Shown here in pieces: positions 30,543-38,957 of a DNA stretch of 39,004 nt (position 1 is the stretch's first letter; the number at the start of each line of letters is the position of its first letter). Below the pieces are notes generated by a model. The model did not search any database. It saw only the letters and a program-made list of their open reading frames with translations, and was not told where the DNA came from. A program made the position numbers and the translations under genes. Origin of the DNA: an uncultured Eubacteriales bacterium (GTDB taxonomy: Bacteria > Bacillota > Clostridia > Oscillospirales > Acutalibacteraceae); assembly GCA_900315285.1 (NCBI GenBank), contig OMYO01000018.1:1-39004 (forward strand), in the 5' to 3' direction.

Positions 30543-30581
30543 CAGTCTGCCTCCTCTAATCGATCTGAAGTTATAAATAAA

Positions 30582-30619
30582 CGACGTCTCAGGGAAATGC
30601 ATTTCCTAAGACGCCGTCG
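30582..30619. promoter_or_regulatory. Long near-perfect palindrome between the GH3 gene and the dehydrogenase operon
   Basis: GACGTCTCAGGGAAATG (30583-30599) and CATTTCCTAAGACGCC (30600-30615) are inverted with one indel and few mismatches, centred on ATGCAT. On the minus strand the stem is followed by CGTTTATTTATAA. It could be the terminator of the GH3 transcript or an operator ahead of the ferredoxin gene at 30542. Confidence 0.55.
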
Positions 30620-30732
30620 CCGTTGAACACACAAGATGTTAACAGGTGGGTAAAGGTCAAAAATTGTATTTTTCGGAACAATTTTCCCGGGCGATTCACC
30701 CCCGAATTGTCCCAAAAATGGGATGGTTCAAG

Positions 30733-33195
30733 TCACTTCTTGAAGAGCTCCGAAGAGACGCAGCTGTCCACCGAGGCGCATACGACATTATAGGCGGCAT
30801 GCATAAGATCGTCCGAGGTCATACAGCCCTCCCGGATCTTCTTGGCGACCTCCTTGTAGACTCTTGGGGAACCGGGCATGATGAGGTCATTTCCGGCGGG
30901 AATACAGAGCTCATCCTTGCAATCACCGTGCCCTGAGGCGTACCAGTCGGTCATTACGAGGCCGTCAAAGCCCCATTCCATGCGCAGGACCTTGGTGAGC
31001 AGGTCTTTATTATTGGGCGAGTAGACGCCGTTGATCATGTTGTAGCTGCTCATGACGCCCCGGGCACCTGCCTTGACCGCCATGCGGAACGCTCGTAAAT
31101 ATGTTTCACGTAAAGTGCGTTCATCAAGATGAATGTTTAAGTTCTTCCGCTCGGTCTCCTGATTATTACAGGCAAAATGTTTTAATGTTACGAAGCATCC
31201 CGGGTGGCTCTGGACACCTTTTGTGACGGCAGAGGCCATGGCGCCGGTGAGATATGGGTCCTCGGAGTAATACTCAAAGTTGCGGCCACCCAGCGGATTG
31301 CGGTGAAGGTTCATGCCAGGGGCAAGCCAGAAGACGATACCGAGTTCCTTCATTTCGGTGCCCACTGCATCGCCCACCTGCTCGAGAAGGTCGACGTCCC
31401 AGGTCTGGGCCATCTGCGTCTCACAGGGCCATGCGGTGCAGTACTGGTAGTAGACGGTACGGCGCTCCTTCTTTCGGGGAAGGCTCATGGACTTCCAGAC
31501 ATTGTTCGCGCCGAACTGCATGGCCTCCGGCAGCACCGGTGACGAGATGCGGTTTGTCAGAGGCTGTACTGCCTCCGGCGTCAGGTTCAGACCCTGGGGG
31601 CCGTCCGCCATGGGCATGTTCTCAAGGCCAATGTCCACATACTCCGATGTGGTGTAGCCGGCGGGGCCAAACACCATGTTATGGATAGATCCGACATAGC
31701 TGGTCCCTATGGTGATTTTCAGCATGTCCTGGGGCGTCAGCTTCTCCATGATGAAGTCCGCCTTCGGGTGCGGCGTGAAGGGAAGCTTCTTATAGGAGTG
31801 GCGCTCGCAGTAGATGCTGCTGCTCTTTATGGGGATGATGGGTTCCACCGGCCCGCAGGGGACAAAGGACGGGATGTTCTCCCAGGCAATGTACTCCTTG
31901 GGCGGGCAGACGCGGTCACAGAGTTCCGTGGGTGCATCGCCATCCAGGAAGAGGGTCCCTATGGGTTTCACACTTCCAGCGGAGTCGCCGAGCAGGAGGA
32001 CATAGTTGCCTCCCTCCAGCACGAAACGGCCGTTCTCAGCGTCATAGGAGGCGAAGTCCCGCATGTCGAATGTCAGGTGGATATACTGGGACCCGCCTGG
32101 TTTCAGCACGGAGGTACGCCCGAAGGCCACCAGGGACTTCTTCTCCTTGGGCAGGCTTCCGTTCGGGGCCGCCATGTAGAGCTGGGCGATTTGCGCTCCT
32201 TGATAAAGACCGGTATTTTTCACCTTAACCCGGACATCCACGTAGGAGTTGTTCACCTGAATGCCCTGGGACTCCTGTTCAAATGTCGTATAGGACAGAC
32301 CGTAACCGAAGGGGTAGCGGGGTTTGATGTCCTGGACATCGAACCAGCGGTAGCCCACATAGATGCCCTCATGGTAGTACTCATTGAGCGGGTCACCGTC
32401 CCGGTCCGCAAAGTGCTCTGCGCCGGGGTAGTCCTCATAGCGGGCACCCCAGGTGTCGGTGAGTTTTCCGCTGGGTGTCACCACTCCCGTCAGCACGTCG
32501 GCAAGGGCATTTCCCATTTCCATACCGCCCTCGGAGGCGTACAGGATGGCACCGAGTTCCATGTCGTCGACGGGACTCAAGTCTATAACGCCGCCGCTGT
32601 TGATGATGAGGATGACATTGTCATAGTGTTCCGTGAGGGCGCGCAGGTGGGAAATTTCCGTGGCGGTCAGGAACCAGTCGCCAGTCTCGGTCTTCCGGTC
32701 CACGCCCTCTCCGCCGACCCGGGTCAGGATGTAGATGGCCGTGTCCGTCTTGGAGTCCCGGATGTCACCCAGCAGAACCGGGCGCCCCACCGGCGGGCGG
32801 AACGGGTATTTGCAGGAGTATTCAAAGCGCTCTGGCACCGGAATGTGCCGGAGTTCCTCGGCGATGGACTCCTTCCAGATATCGTGGAGCATGTTCCAGG
32901 TCTCGTCTAAGTCGTCCAGCCAGGAGCCAGTGGTAATCTTGATGCCGGCGTTCTTCAAGCCCTGTTCCGGCGTCACCTGATAGCGGGGCGCGTTCTCCCC
33001 GCTGCCGGTGCCCCCGAAGCTCGGGTGCCGGGCGCCGAGGCCGTAGAGGGCCACGGTGTCGGCCTTGAGCGGCAGCGCTCCGCGGTTCTCCAGCAGGACC
33101 ATGCCCTCGGCCGCCGCCCGGCGCGCCAGCGCATAGTTTTTCTTCTCCCGCTCGGTCATATCCGGGTTTGTCGTTGCACGGATAATAGGTTTCAT
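30733..33195 (-). CDS. Domain-permuted GH3 beta-glucosidase-like enzyme
   Basis: The 820-residue glycoside hydrolase family 3 protein has its domains in swapped order: the GH3 C-terminal domain first (about 20-290), a fibronectin-III-like domain (about 310-420), then the (beta/alpha)8 GH3 N-terminal domain (about 500-800). The nucleophile Asp lies in GLVMTDWYA near residue 749, and KHFACNNQETER provides conserved Lys-His and Asn-Asn contacts. No signal peptide is visible, so it acts in the cytoplasm, hydrolysing beta-linked glucosides or related sugars. Permuted GH3 enzymes are known from rumen and gut Clostridia. The gap to the upstream gene is 22 bases, so it may be co-transcribed. Confidence 0.9.
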   Translation of the reverse strand: MKPIIRATTNPDMTEREKKNYALARRAAAEGMVLLENRGALPLKADTVALYGLGARHPSFGGTGSGENAPRYQVTPEQGLKNAGIKITTGSWLDDLDETWNMLHDIWKESIAEELRHIPVPERFEYSCKYPFRPPVGRPVLLGDIRDSKTDTAIYILTRVGGEGVDRKTETGDWFLTATEISHLRALTEHYDNVILIINSGGVIDLSPVDDMELGAILYASEGGMEMGNALADVLTGVVTPSGKLTDTWGARYEDYPGAEHFADRDGDPLNEYYHEGIYVGYRWFDVQDIKPRYPFGYGLSYTTFEQESQGIQVNNSYVDVRVKVKNTGLYQGAQIAQLYMAAPNGSLPKEKKSLVAFGRTSVLKPGGSQYIHLTFDMRDFASYDAENGRFVLEGGNYVLLLGDSAGSVKPIGTLFLDGDAPTELCDRVCPPKEYIAWENIPSFVPCGPVEPIIPIKSSSIYCERHSYKKLPFTPHPKADFIMEKLTPQDMLKITIGTSYVGSIHNMVFGPAGYTTSEYVDIGLENMPMADGPQGLNLTPEAVQPLTNRISSPVLPEAMQFGANNVWKSMSLPRKKERRTVYYQYCTAWPCETQMAQTWDVDLLEQVGDAVGTEMKELGIVFWLAPGMNLHRNPLGGRNFEYYSEDPYLTGAMASAVTKGVQSHPGCFVTLKHFACNNQETERKNLNIHLDERTLRETYLRAFRMAVKAGARGVMSSYNMINGVYSPNNKDLLTKVLRMEWGFDGLVMTDWYASGHGDCKDELCIPAGNDLIMPGSPRVYKEVAKKIREGCMTSDDLMHAAYNVVCASVDSCVSSELFKK

Positions 33196-33217
33196 GGTTA
33201 TTACTCGCCTCTTACAT

Positions 33218-33700
33218 TCATTCTTTGATTTTCGACTCCTTGCGCTTTCCGGTCATGTCCTCCACCGTGAGCACATAGACCGCCGTTCTCGGAATGGCGG
33301 CATGATTAAAAGAGATATTTTCGGGGTGATACTGCCGCATGATATCCTCCAGGGCTGCGAGTTTTTCCTCCTCGCTCAGCATATGGATGGTGCCATGACC
33401 TATGACACTCTCGTAGTTCATGGTGCAGTAACCTTTCTCTTCATTGTATTCCAGACGGTGCTTGCAGTCCATCTCAAAGGAGGCGCGGGGGTCCTTGGCA
33501 ATGAGGTCAAGTTTTGTGCCCTCAGTGGCGCTGTGGAAAATCAGCGTGACGGTCTCCCCGTCCACCCGCAGTCCGAAGTTCAGCGGAAGGATATAGGGGT
33601 AGCCGCTCTCGTCGTTGAGGGCAAGGCGGCAGACGTCGCAGTGGCGCATGATCTCCACTTTCTCGGAAAAGTCGGTGACCTCACGGTTCTTCTTTCTCAT
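33218..33700 (-). CDS. Pyridoxamine 5'-phosphate oxidase-fold (NimA-like) flavin protein
   Basis: This 160-residue protein of the split-barrel FMN-binding fold has the NimA-like pattern of gut anaerobes: CDVCRLALNDESGYPYILPLNFG, then FHSATEGTKLDLI, VSFEMD-like ASFEMDCKH, and ESVIGHGTIHML. Family members bind FMN or heme and include nitroimidazole-reducing proteins, but most have unknown function. GGAGG lies seven bases before the ATG, which overlaps the end of the reductase gene by four bases. The GH3 gene follows. Confidence 0.85.
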   Translation of the reverse strand: MRKKNREVTDFSEKVEIMRHCDVCRLALNDESGYPYILPLNFGLRVDGETVTLIFHSATEGTKLDLIAKDPRASFEMDCKHRLEYNEEKGYCTMNYESVIGHGTIHMLSEEEKLAALEDIMRQYHPENISFNHAAIPRTAVYVLTVEDMTGKRKESKIKE

Positions 33701-34623
33701 GATTTTTCCTCCATTGTTTTCAGGGCCGCGGCGGCCTGGCGGTAGGCCGGCGTGGCGACGCCATATTTTTCTCCGAGCCGGATGGGCTCCAGGATGAGTC
33801 CGTCGGCCTCCGACGGACGGCTCGCCAAGATGTCACGCTGCATAGATGTGGTGGTCTCCGGCGGCAGCGTAGCCATAATCTCTAGGTTGCGTTTAACCAT
33901 GTCCTCCTCAAAAGGGAAACCCATGGCAGATGCCAATGCTGTGACCTCACGCATCAGCGCGATGGCGAGATCCCGGGCAGGACCAACCTGCTGCATGTCG
34001 CCAGCTGTGGCGCCCAATGCGACTCCCGCCGCCCCCACCGGGGAGACATAGGAGAATTTCATGAGGGCGTCCCGCTGGATGCTGCGGGAGAGTACCATTT
34101 CGAGGTCCGGCCCTGCCATGGCGCGCTGAATTTCCAGAAGACGTGGAGAGACATTGTGGTCCCGCTGACCGGCGACGACCCGCAGAATTGGCGCATGCTG
34201 CCGAATAACTCCGGGCGATTCAATGTCTGCTGACACATAAATGCACCCGTCCAACACAGTGGTCTTTGGTAGTTTTTCCTGTAGCTTTTCCCCGGTACCG
34301 TATACATTCAGTATGGGGAGGACGACGGTGTCCTGGCCGGCCACCCTCCGTAGGAAAGGCACCAGAGCCTCCAGAGAGTAGTTCTTAACACAGACAAGAA
34401 TTACGTCCGGAGAGTTCACGGGGTCATAGGTATCCGTGGTCTCCACGGCCACCGGAACGGAAATACGGGAGTTGTCCCAGAGGGCGTGCCGTATCAGGTC
34501 GTTCTCCCGAATGGCCTGCCCATGCGCCCCGCGGGCTATAACTGTGACATCCTGTCCGCTCCTTGCCAGATGCCAGCTCAACGTTCCACCGGTCCCTCCG
34601 GCCCCAACTGTCAGATAGTTCAA
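33697..34623 (-). CDS. Ketopantoate reductase family (PanE/ApbA) protein
   Basis: The protein has a Rossmann start, MNYLTVGAGGTGGTL, the family segment DVILVCVKNYSLEA, a central LNVYGTGE, and a C-terminal helical domain with SMQRDILASRPSEAD, close to the usual S-M-x-x-D motif. It probably reduces a 2-oxo acid with NADPH; other pantothenate genes are absent, so ketopantoate is not certain. The start was set at TTG 34623 because GGGGGA lies seven bases upstream and the protein then begins like its relatives. An ATG five codons earlier has no binding site. Length is 308 residues. Confidence 0.85.
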   Translation of the reverse strand: MNYLTVGAGGTGGTLSWHLARSGQDVTVIARGAHGQAIRENDLIRHALWDNSRISVPVAVETTDTYDPVNSPDVILVCVKNYSLEALVPFLRRVAGQDTVVLPILNVYGTGEKLQEKLPKTTVLDGCIYVSADIESPGVIRQHAPILRVVAGQRDHNVSPRLLEIQRAMAGPDLEMVLSRSIQRDALMKFSYVSPVGAAGVALGATAGDMQQVGPARDLAIALMREVTALASAMGFPFEEDMVKRNLEIMATLPPETTTSMQRDILASRPSEADGLILEPIRLGEKYGVATPAYRQAAAALKTMEEKS

Positions 34624-34802
34624 CCAAATATCCCCCATCCGTTTTCAGCATTTTCAACAAACTTTTACAGTTGTAGAAAAAGTTTAAGCAAAAGTTCAGA
34701 AATGATGATAGTATTAGAAGTAGAGAAGCAGTAAATCCCCTTTATTTACCCTTCGGAAGAATTTTCTCTCTCTATTTTCTTCCAGACTTCTTCATCAATT
34801 GC

Positions 34803-34847
34803 GGCATGGGCTCTGTATGGTTTCATACAGAGCCCATGCCCATTTTT
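34803..34847 (+). terminator. Orphan rho-independent terminator on the plus strand
   Basis: GGCATGGGCTCTGTATG (34803-34819) and CATACAGAGCCCATGCC (34824-34840) are a perfect 17-bp stem with a GTTT loop, followed by CATTTTTTCG. Both neighbouring genes are on the minus strand, and no plus-strand gene lies upstream. It may end a small RNA transcribed from the 34640-34800 region. It could act on the ribokinase transcript only as a hairpin, since the minus side has no T run. Confidence 0.75.
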
Positions 34848-34922
34848 TCGTTTTGGCGCCGACGAGGCGCCATTGGTGCGTACCGAGCGCGGTGCTGCGC
34901 TGCGGCGCGACGGGCGCCGCCG

Positions 34923-35810
34923 TCAGGTGGCGTCCACCTGGGCCCGGGTCGGAATGGACGGGGCCGCGCCGGGCCGGCCCACGGCCAGGGCGGCGGCACG
35001 CCCGGCGAGTGCCATGGCCCCGCGGGGGGCCATGCCCTCGAGCCGGCCCGCCAGGTAGTATCCGAGGAACGTGTCCCCGGCTCCGGTGGTGTCGACGACG
35101 TCCACAGGCAGCGCTTCCTGGTGGAAGCGCTCGTTCCCGTCGTCGTACCAGGAGCCGGCCACCCCCGTCGTCATGACGACCCGGGCCGTGGGGAACATCT
35201 CCCGCAGGGAGTTGAGCATGTCCTCCGGCTCGTCCGGCGACCCGCCGGACAGCGCCGCGGCCTCCACTTCGTTGACAACAAAGGTATCCACGGTGTCCAG
35301 AGGCAGTGACAGGAGGTCGTCGTCAATGGGCGAAGGGTTGAATACGACCCGCATGCCATGGTTCACGGCCGCGGCCATGAGGTCCTTGAGGGCATTGGTC
35401 TCGTTCTGGAGAAGAAGTACATCGCCCTCGCCGAAATATTGAAATGTATTTGCAATTTGTTCACTGGTAATGAGCTGGTTGGCCCCGCCGCAGACGGTAA
35501 TGGCATTCTCTCCGGCGTCGTCCAGCAGGATGACGGTGTGTCCGGTGGGCTCGTCCGGCAGTCGCCGCACAAGCGTCGTGTCCACGTTGGCCTCCGCCAG
35601 TTCCTGCAGAAGGGACTCGGCATGGGGTCCCACATTGCCGGCGTGGTAGACGAAGACGCCGGCGCGCCCCAGGGCCACCGACTGGTTCAGGCCCTTGCCG
35701 CCGTTATAGACCGTGAGGTCCGAGGACTTCTGGGTCTCCCCGGGTTCGGTGATGTGCTCCACGCGGTAGACATAGTCCATGTTCATGGACCCAAAATTCA
35801 GGACTTTCAA
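34923..35810 (-). CDS. rbsK: Ribokinase-like PfkB family sugar kinase
   Basis: This 295-residue kinase starts MKVLNFGSMNMDYVYRVEH and has the NGGKGLNQSVALGRAG sugar-binding signature. It ends with the PfkB motif DTTGAGDTFLGYYLAGRL, whose Asp is the catalytic base. Ribokinase phosphorylates ribose; related sugars cannot be excluded. The TTG at 35810 was chosen: GGAGG lies seven bases upstream, and the resulting N-terminus matches clostridial ribokinases, whereas the GTG two codons earlier abuts the binding site. A TGGTACAAT extended -10 lies upstream. GC content is very high at the 3' end. Confidence 0.88.
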   Translation of the reverse strand: MKVLNFGSMNMDYVYRVEHITEPGETQKSSDLTVYNGGKGLNQSVALGRAGVFVYHAGNVGPHAESLLQELAEANVDTTLVRRLPDEPTGHTVILLDDAGENAITVCGGANQLITSEQIANTFQYFGEGDVLLLQNETNALKDLMAAAVNHGMRVVFNPSPIDDDLLSLPLDTVDTFVVNEVEAAALSGGSPDEPEDMLNSLREMFPTARVVMTTGVAGSWYDDGNERFHQEALPVDVVDTTGAGDTFLGYYLAGRLEGMAPRGAMALAGRAAALAVGRPGAAPSIPTRAQVDAT

Positions 35811-35833
35811 AAACACCCCTCCCTCTGGCTACG

Positions 35834-35842
35834 ATTGTACCA
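35834..35842 (-). promoter_or_regulatory. Extended -10 promoter of the ribokinase gene
   Basis: On the minus strand TGGTACAAT (35842-35834) fits an extended -10 element 24 bases before the start codon. No clear -35 was seen. Confidence 0.5.
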
Positions 35843-35877
35843 TAAGGGAGGGGTGAGAATATGTAAACTTTCCGTGC

Positions 35878-35899
35878 ATCGCCCAGGCGTCAGGGCGAT
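35878..35899. terminator. Hairpin after the GH13 amylase gene
   Basis: ATCGCCC (35878-35884) and GGGCGAT (35893-35899) form a 7-bp stem just beyond the stop of the minus-strand amylase gene. There is no T run, so it may be a 3'-end stabiliser. The left arm is one of the recurring TGCATCGCCCA motifs. Confidence 0.45.
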
Positions 35900-35905
35900 C
35901 CTACG

Positions 35906-37702
35906 TTATCCATTATAAATATACACGCGGCACTCATACGGCCGAAGCGTGCAGCTGCGGCTTCCCGCCGGAGCGTCCGGATAATTCTGGAGCACCAGGG
36001 TGCCCTTGCTCAGGTCGAATCCGGTTGGGGCAACAAATGGAATATCCTGTTTGCTGAACGAGCAGATGACCAGGGCCTTCTGGTCTCCGTAATCCTTCTC
36101 ATAGCAGTAAATTTTCTCGCTCGCCGGATAGTACTCCTTATAACTGCCCTTGGACAGTGCCGGGTACGCCTTGCGGACCTTCAGCGCCTTCTTGTAGTAG
36201 TTCAGAATGGAGTCCGGATCCTTCTGTTCTGCCGCCACGTTGATGGTCTTATAGTTGGGGTTGACGCCGAACCACGGAGTTCCGGTTGTGAAGCCCGCGT
36301 TCTTGGAGTCATCCCACTGGACCGGAGTTCGGGCGTGTTCACGGCTCGTCTTGTTGACCAGGTCAAGGTAACGCTGTCCGGTCACGCCGACCTTGGCAAA
36401 TGTCTTCTCGTTGTTGAATGTCACGACATCCTTGCACTCGTCAAGGGAGTTGAAATGGGTATTCAGCATGCCAATTTCCTGGCCCTGATAGATAAAGGGA
36501 GTACCGGTCAGCATGAGATACGAGGTGGCCAGTGTCTTACCGCTCTCCTTCCAGTAATGCTCGCTGCCGTACCGGCTGATGACGCGTGCGTGGTCGTGGT
36601 TCTCAATGTACAGGCAGTTCCAGCCCTTTCCGTAGAGCTGTGTCTGCCAGTCCCGCCATGCCCGTTTATACCGCACGAGGGAGAAGGGCACATGGACGTA
36701 GTCCGTAACGATGCCGTCGGCCGTCATCTGGTCAAAGGAGATCAGCATGTCGAGCCGCTTGCCGCACCCGTAGGTAAGAGCATCAGCGGGCTTGGACTGG
36801 GGCATTTCGCCTACAGTGAACATGTTGTAGTTGTTGTAGACGTCCTGCTTGAATTCCTTCAGGTAACTGTCCAGATTCGGACCCTTGTCATAGTGCTCAA
36901 TACCTGTTGCCGCCGGAAGCGGAATACCGTCCGGTAGCCCCGGATCCTTTGAGATGTAGCTGATGACATCCTCCCGGAACCCGTCGACGCCCTTGTCCAG
37001 CCAGTACCGCATGATCTTTTTGACCTCATTCCGGACTTCTGGGTTGTCCATGTTCAGGTCCGGCTGTCCCTCGGCGAAGACATGCAGATAGTATTGGCCC
37101 AGATTTTCGTCATACTTCCAGGCCTTGCCCTCGAAGAGGGAGTCCCAGTTGTTGGGGTAGCTGCCGTTCTTCGGGTCCCGCCAGAAGTACCAGTCGTGGT
37201 ACGGGTTGTCTTTGGACTTCCGGCTCTCCTGGAACCACTGGTGCTGATCCGACGTGTGGTTGATTACCAGGTCCATGACCACTTTCATTCCCCTGTCATG
37301 GGCACCCTTCATGACCTTCTCAAAGGTCTCCATGGTGCCATATTCCGGGTTGATTCCATAGTAGTCCGCAATATCATACCCGTAATCTTTCTGGGGCGAT
37401 GGATAGATGGGTGAAAACCAAATACAGTCCACTCCCAAATCCTTCAAATAGTCCAGTTCCTGGTACACACCCTCCAGGTCACCAATACCGTCACCGTCGC
37501 TGTCCTTGAACGACCGGCACCAGATCTGATACACCGTAAGGTCCTTGTACCAGCTGTTGTCATACTTCGGCTCCGTGCGGCTGCAGATGGTCACAGTCTT
37601 GGGCTTTTCTTTTGCAGCAAAGGCAGATACTGCGCCTATACACATGCCCGCCAGCAACGCGGTCGTCAGAAATATGCATAACATTCTTTTTAAATTTTTC
37701 AT
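35906..37702 (-). CDS. Secreted GH13 alpha-amylase-family glycosidase
   Basis: This 598-residue enzyme has a signal peptide of about 29 residues (MKNLKRMLCIFLTTALLAG... ending AFA-A) and a GH13 catalytic barrel. Conserved regions are DLVINHTSDQH, GFREDVI with the nucleophile Asp near residue 245, GEMPQS with the acid Glu near 297, and ENHDHAR near 369. The opening WYKDLTVYQIWCRSFKDSDGDGIGDL and the HTSDQHQWFQESRKSKDNPYHDWY run (two parts) resemble oligo-1,6-glucosidases and alpha-glucosidases, so it probably trims starch oligosaccharides outside the cell. GGAG precedes the ATG. It is divergent from the secreted YD-repeat gene. Confidence 0.92.
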   Translation of the reverse strand: MKNLKRMLCIFLTTALLAGMCIGAVSAFAAKEKPKTVTICSRTEPKYDNSWYKDLTVYQIWCRSFKDSDGDGIGDLEGVYQELDYLKDLGVDCIWFSPIYPSPQKDYGYDIADYYGINPEYGTMETFEKVMKGAHDRGMKVVMDLVINHTSDQHQWFQESRKSKDNPYHDWYFWRDPKNGSYPNNWDSLFEGKAWKYDENLGQYYLHVFAEGQPDLNMDNPEVRNEVKKIMRYWLDKGVDGFREDVISYISKDPGLPDGIPLPAATGIEHYDKGPNLDSYLKEFKQDVYNNYNMFTVGEMPQSKPADALTYGCGKRLDMLISFDQMTADGIVTDYVHVPFSLVRYKRAWRDWQTQLYGKGWNCLYIENHDHARVISRYGSEHYWKESGKTLATSYLMLTGTPFIYQGQEIGMLNTHFNSLDECKDVVTFNNEKTFAKVGVTGQRYLDLVNKTSREHARTPVQWDDSKNAGFTTGTPWFGVNPNYKTINVAAEQKDPDSILNYYKKALKVRKAYPALSKGSYKEYYPASEKIYCYEKDYGDQKALVICSFSKQDIPFVAPTGFDLSKGTLVLQNYPDAPAGSRSCTLRPYECRVYIYNG

Positions 37703-37754
37703 TTTTTCATCTCCTTTTCACAATTTCACCTCAATTTCATTCTATCACAGTTTA

Positions 37755-37763
37755 TGCTACAAT
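37755..37763 (+). promoter_or_regulatory. Extended -10 promoter of the secreted YD-repeat gene
   Basis: TGCTACAAT fits an extended -10 element. A weak TTTCAT sits 17 bp upstream. The predicted leader is about 27 bases, with AAGGTG six bases before the start codon. Confidence 0.5.
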
Positions 37764-37796
37764 AGTTGTCATCAAATAAGGTATAAGGTGATTCAA

Positions 37797-38606
37797 ATGA
37801 AACTCAATCGCGCGCTGTCCTTACTTCTGGCAGCCGTTCTCTGCCTTGCCCTCGCGGTCCCGGCTCTGGCCGCCAAGGCCGCCCCGCCGTTTATGAATTG
37901 GGACGAGGAACCCGTCGCCGCCGCGGCCGACTCCTACCCGGAGACCGTCGTCTACACCCGCACGGGCTACGGCGCCGGCACCACCACGGCCACCATCGCG
38001 TGGGATGCCGCCAAGAGCACCCTCTCCGTCTACGACCAGCCCTACTTCCCGGGCGCCGAGCCCTGGCTCTTCGCCATGCTCCGCACCGAGACTGTCCCCG
38101 CTGGCTCTCCCCTCGCCGCCCGGCTCGCCTATGATGGCCTGAAGGATAACGCCCCGCTCATCTACGCAGGTTGCCCGCTCATTACGTCGGGCCGCATGCG
38201 CACCCTCATTGTTGTGGAGAACAAGGGATACCAGCAGACAGCTGACCAGTACAAGTACACCTTTAGCGTGAACGCCAAGCACCAGCTCACGGATGTGACC
38301 TGCAGCAAGTTGGAGGCTACGGGCATCTATGGCACGGGCATTCAGCGCAGCACTTCGAGCATCCACTATACATACGACGCTGCTGGGCGCCTCACTGCCA
38401 TTGACTGCTCTGACGGCAACTCGTCGCGCTACACCTATGACGCGGCCGGCCGCCTGACCACGTTTACGGTGAACCACGTCACGTTCCCGGCCGACTACGC
38501 AAGCCCCTATCTTGCGAACAAACCTTCCTATGGTGCCGACGGTGTGCTGTCCAGCTGGACGGCAGAGCACTCGGGCGTGTTCACGGAAAGTTATAAGATC
38601 GGCTAA
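37797..38606 (+). CDS. Small secreted protein with two YD (RHS-type) repeats
   Basis: The 269-residue protein has a signal peptide (about 1-26, ending PALAA), an uncharacterised central part, and two copies of YTYDAAGRLT near residues 190 and 212. This is the YD repeat of RHS/teneurin proteins, which normally occurs in long arrays wrapping a toxin. Here there are only two and no toxin domain, so it is more likely a small cell-surface or carbohydrate-binding protein. AAGGTG at 37785-37790 supports ATG 37797. Its GC content is high compared with its flanks. It ends at a strong terminator. Confidence 0.8.
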   Translation: MKLNRALSLLLAAVLCLALAVPALAAKAAPPFMNWDEEPVAAAADSYPETVVYTRTGYGAGTTTATIAWDAAKSTLSVYDQPYFPGAEPWLFAMLRTETVPAGSPLAARLAYDGLKDNAPLIYAGCPLITSGRMRTLIVVENKGYQQTADQYKYTFSVNAKHQLTDVTCSKLEATGIYGTGIQRSTSSIHYTYDAAGRLTAIDCSDGNSSRYTYDAAGRLTTFTVNHVTFPADYASPYLANKPSYGADGVLSSWTAEHSGVFTESYKIG

Positions 38607-38623
38607 TAATTTCCCGCATTTCT

Positions 38624-38670
38624 GGGGCGATTCAGTGCTGTTTTGGCGCTGTGTCGCCCCTTTTTTCTTT
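38624..38670 (+). terminator. Rho-independent terminator of the YD-repeat gene
   Basis: GGGGCGA (38624-38630) pairs with TCGCCCC (38654-38660). Inside, AGTGC pairs with GCGCT, and TTTTTTCTTT follows. The left arm contains the recurring GGGCGATTCA motif. Confidence 0.85.
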
Positions 38671-38716
38671 TACCTTTTTGGCGGCATCTGTGTTGATGCC
38701 CGCCGTTTCGGCGGGC

Positions 38717-38891
38717 GTTAGACCTTTTCCCCAAAATCATGGAAATGGTCTAACGATTCCGACCGAATTCGGTTTATTTTCGAAGAAAAGTTAGACCAAA
38801 CCTCTCTTTTTTTCTTAAAAGGTCTAATAATTTCGCAAGATTTTAATCGAAAGTTAGACCAAACGCCTCCGAATTTTAATTTTGGTCTAAC
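38717..38891. repeat. Family 2 palindrome array, copy 2: three 38-39 bp units
   Basis: Units lie at 38717-38754, 38790-38828 and 38853-38891, with arms GTTAGACC and GGTCTAA(C/T) and spacers of 35 and 24 bp. The block is collinear with 26053-26228, including the first spacer with CCGAATTCGGTTTATT (38763-38778) followed by a TTCGAA-type stretch. The best-conserved common part runs about 48 bp across the first spacer into the second unit. It lies between the end of the YD-repeat gene and the minus-strand fragment at the right edge, and so probably again between convergent genes. Confidence 0.85.
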
Positions 38892-38957
38892 AGCCGCCGC
38901 TCCGTGGAGTCAAGTCCATATTTGTGTGTAAATTAATTTCCTTCAAGTTTTTTATTC

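Noticed and set aside
34806..35309. Arg/Pro-rich plus-strand frames near the ribokinase gene
   Set aside because: They start inside a terminator hairpin and run antisense to the high-GC end of the ribokinase gene.
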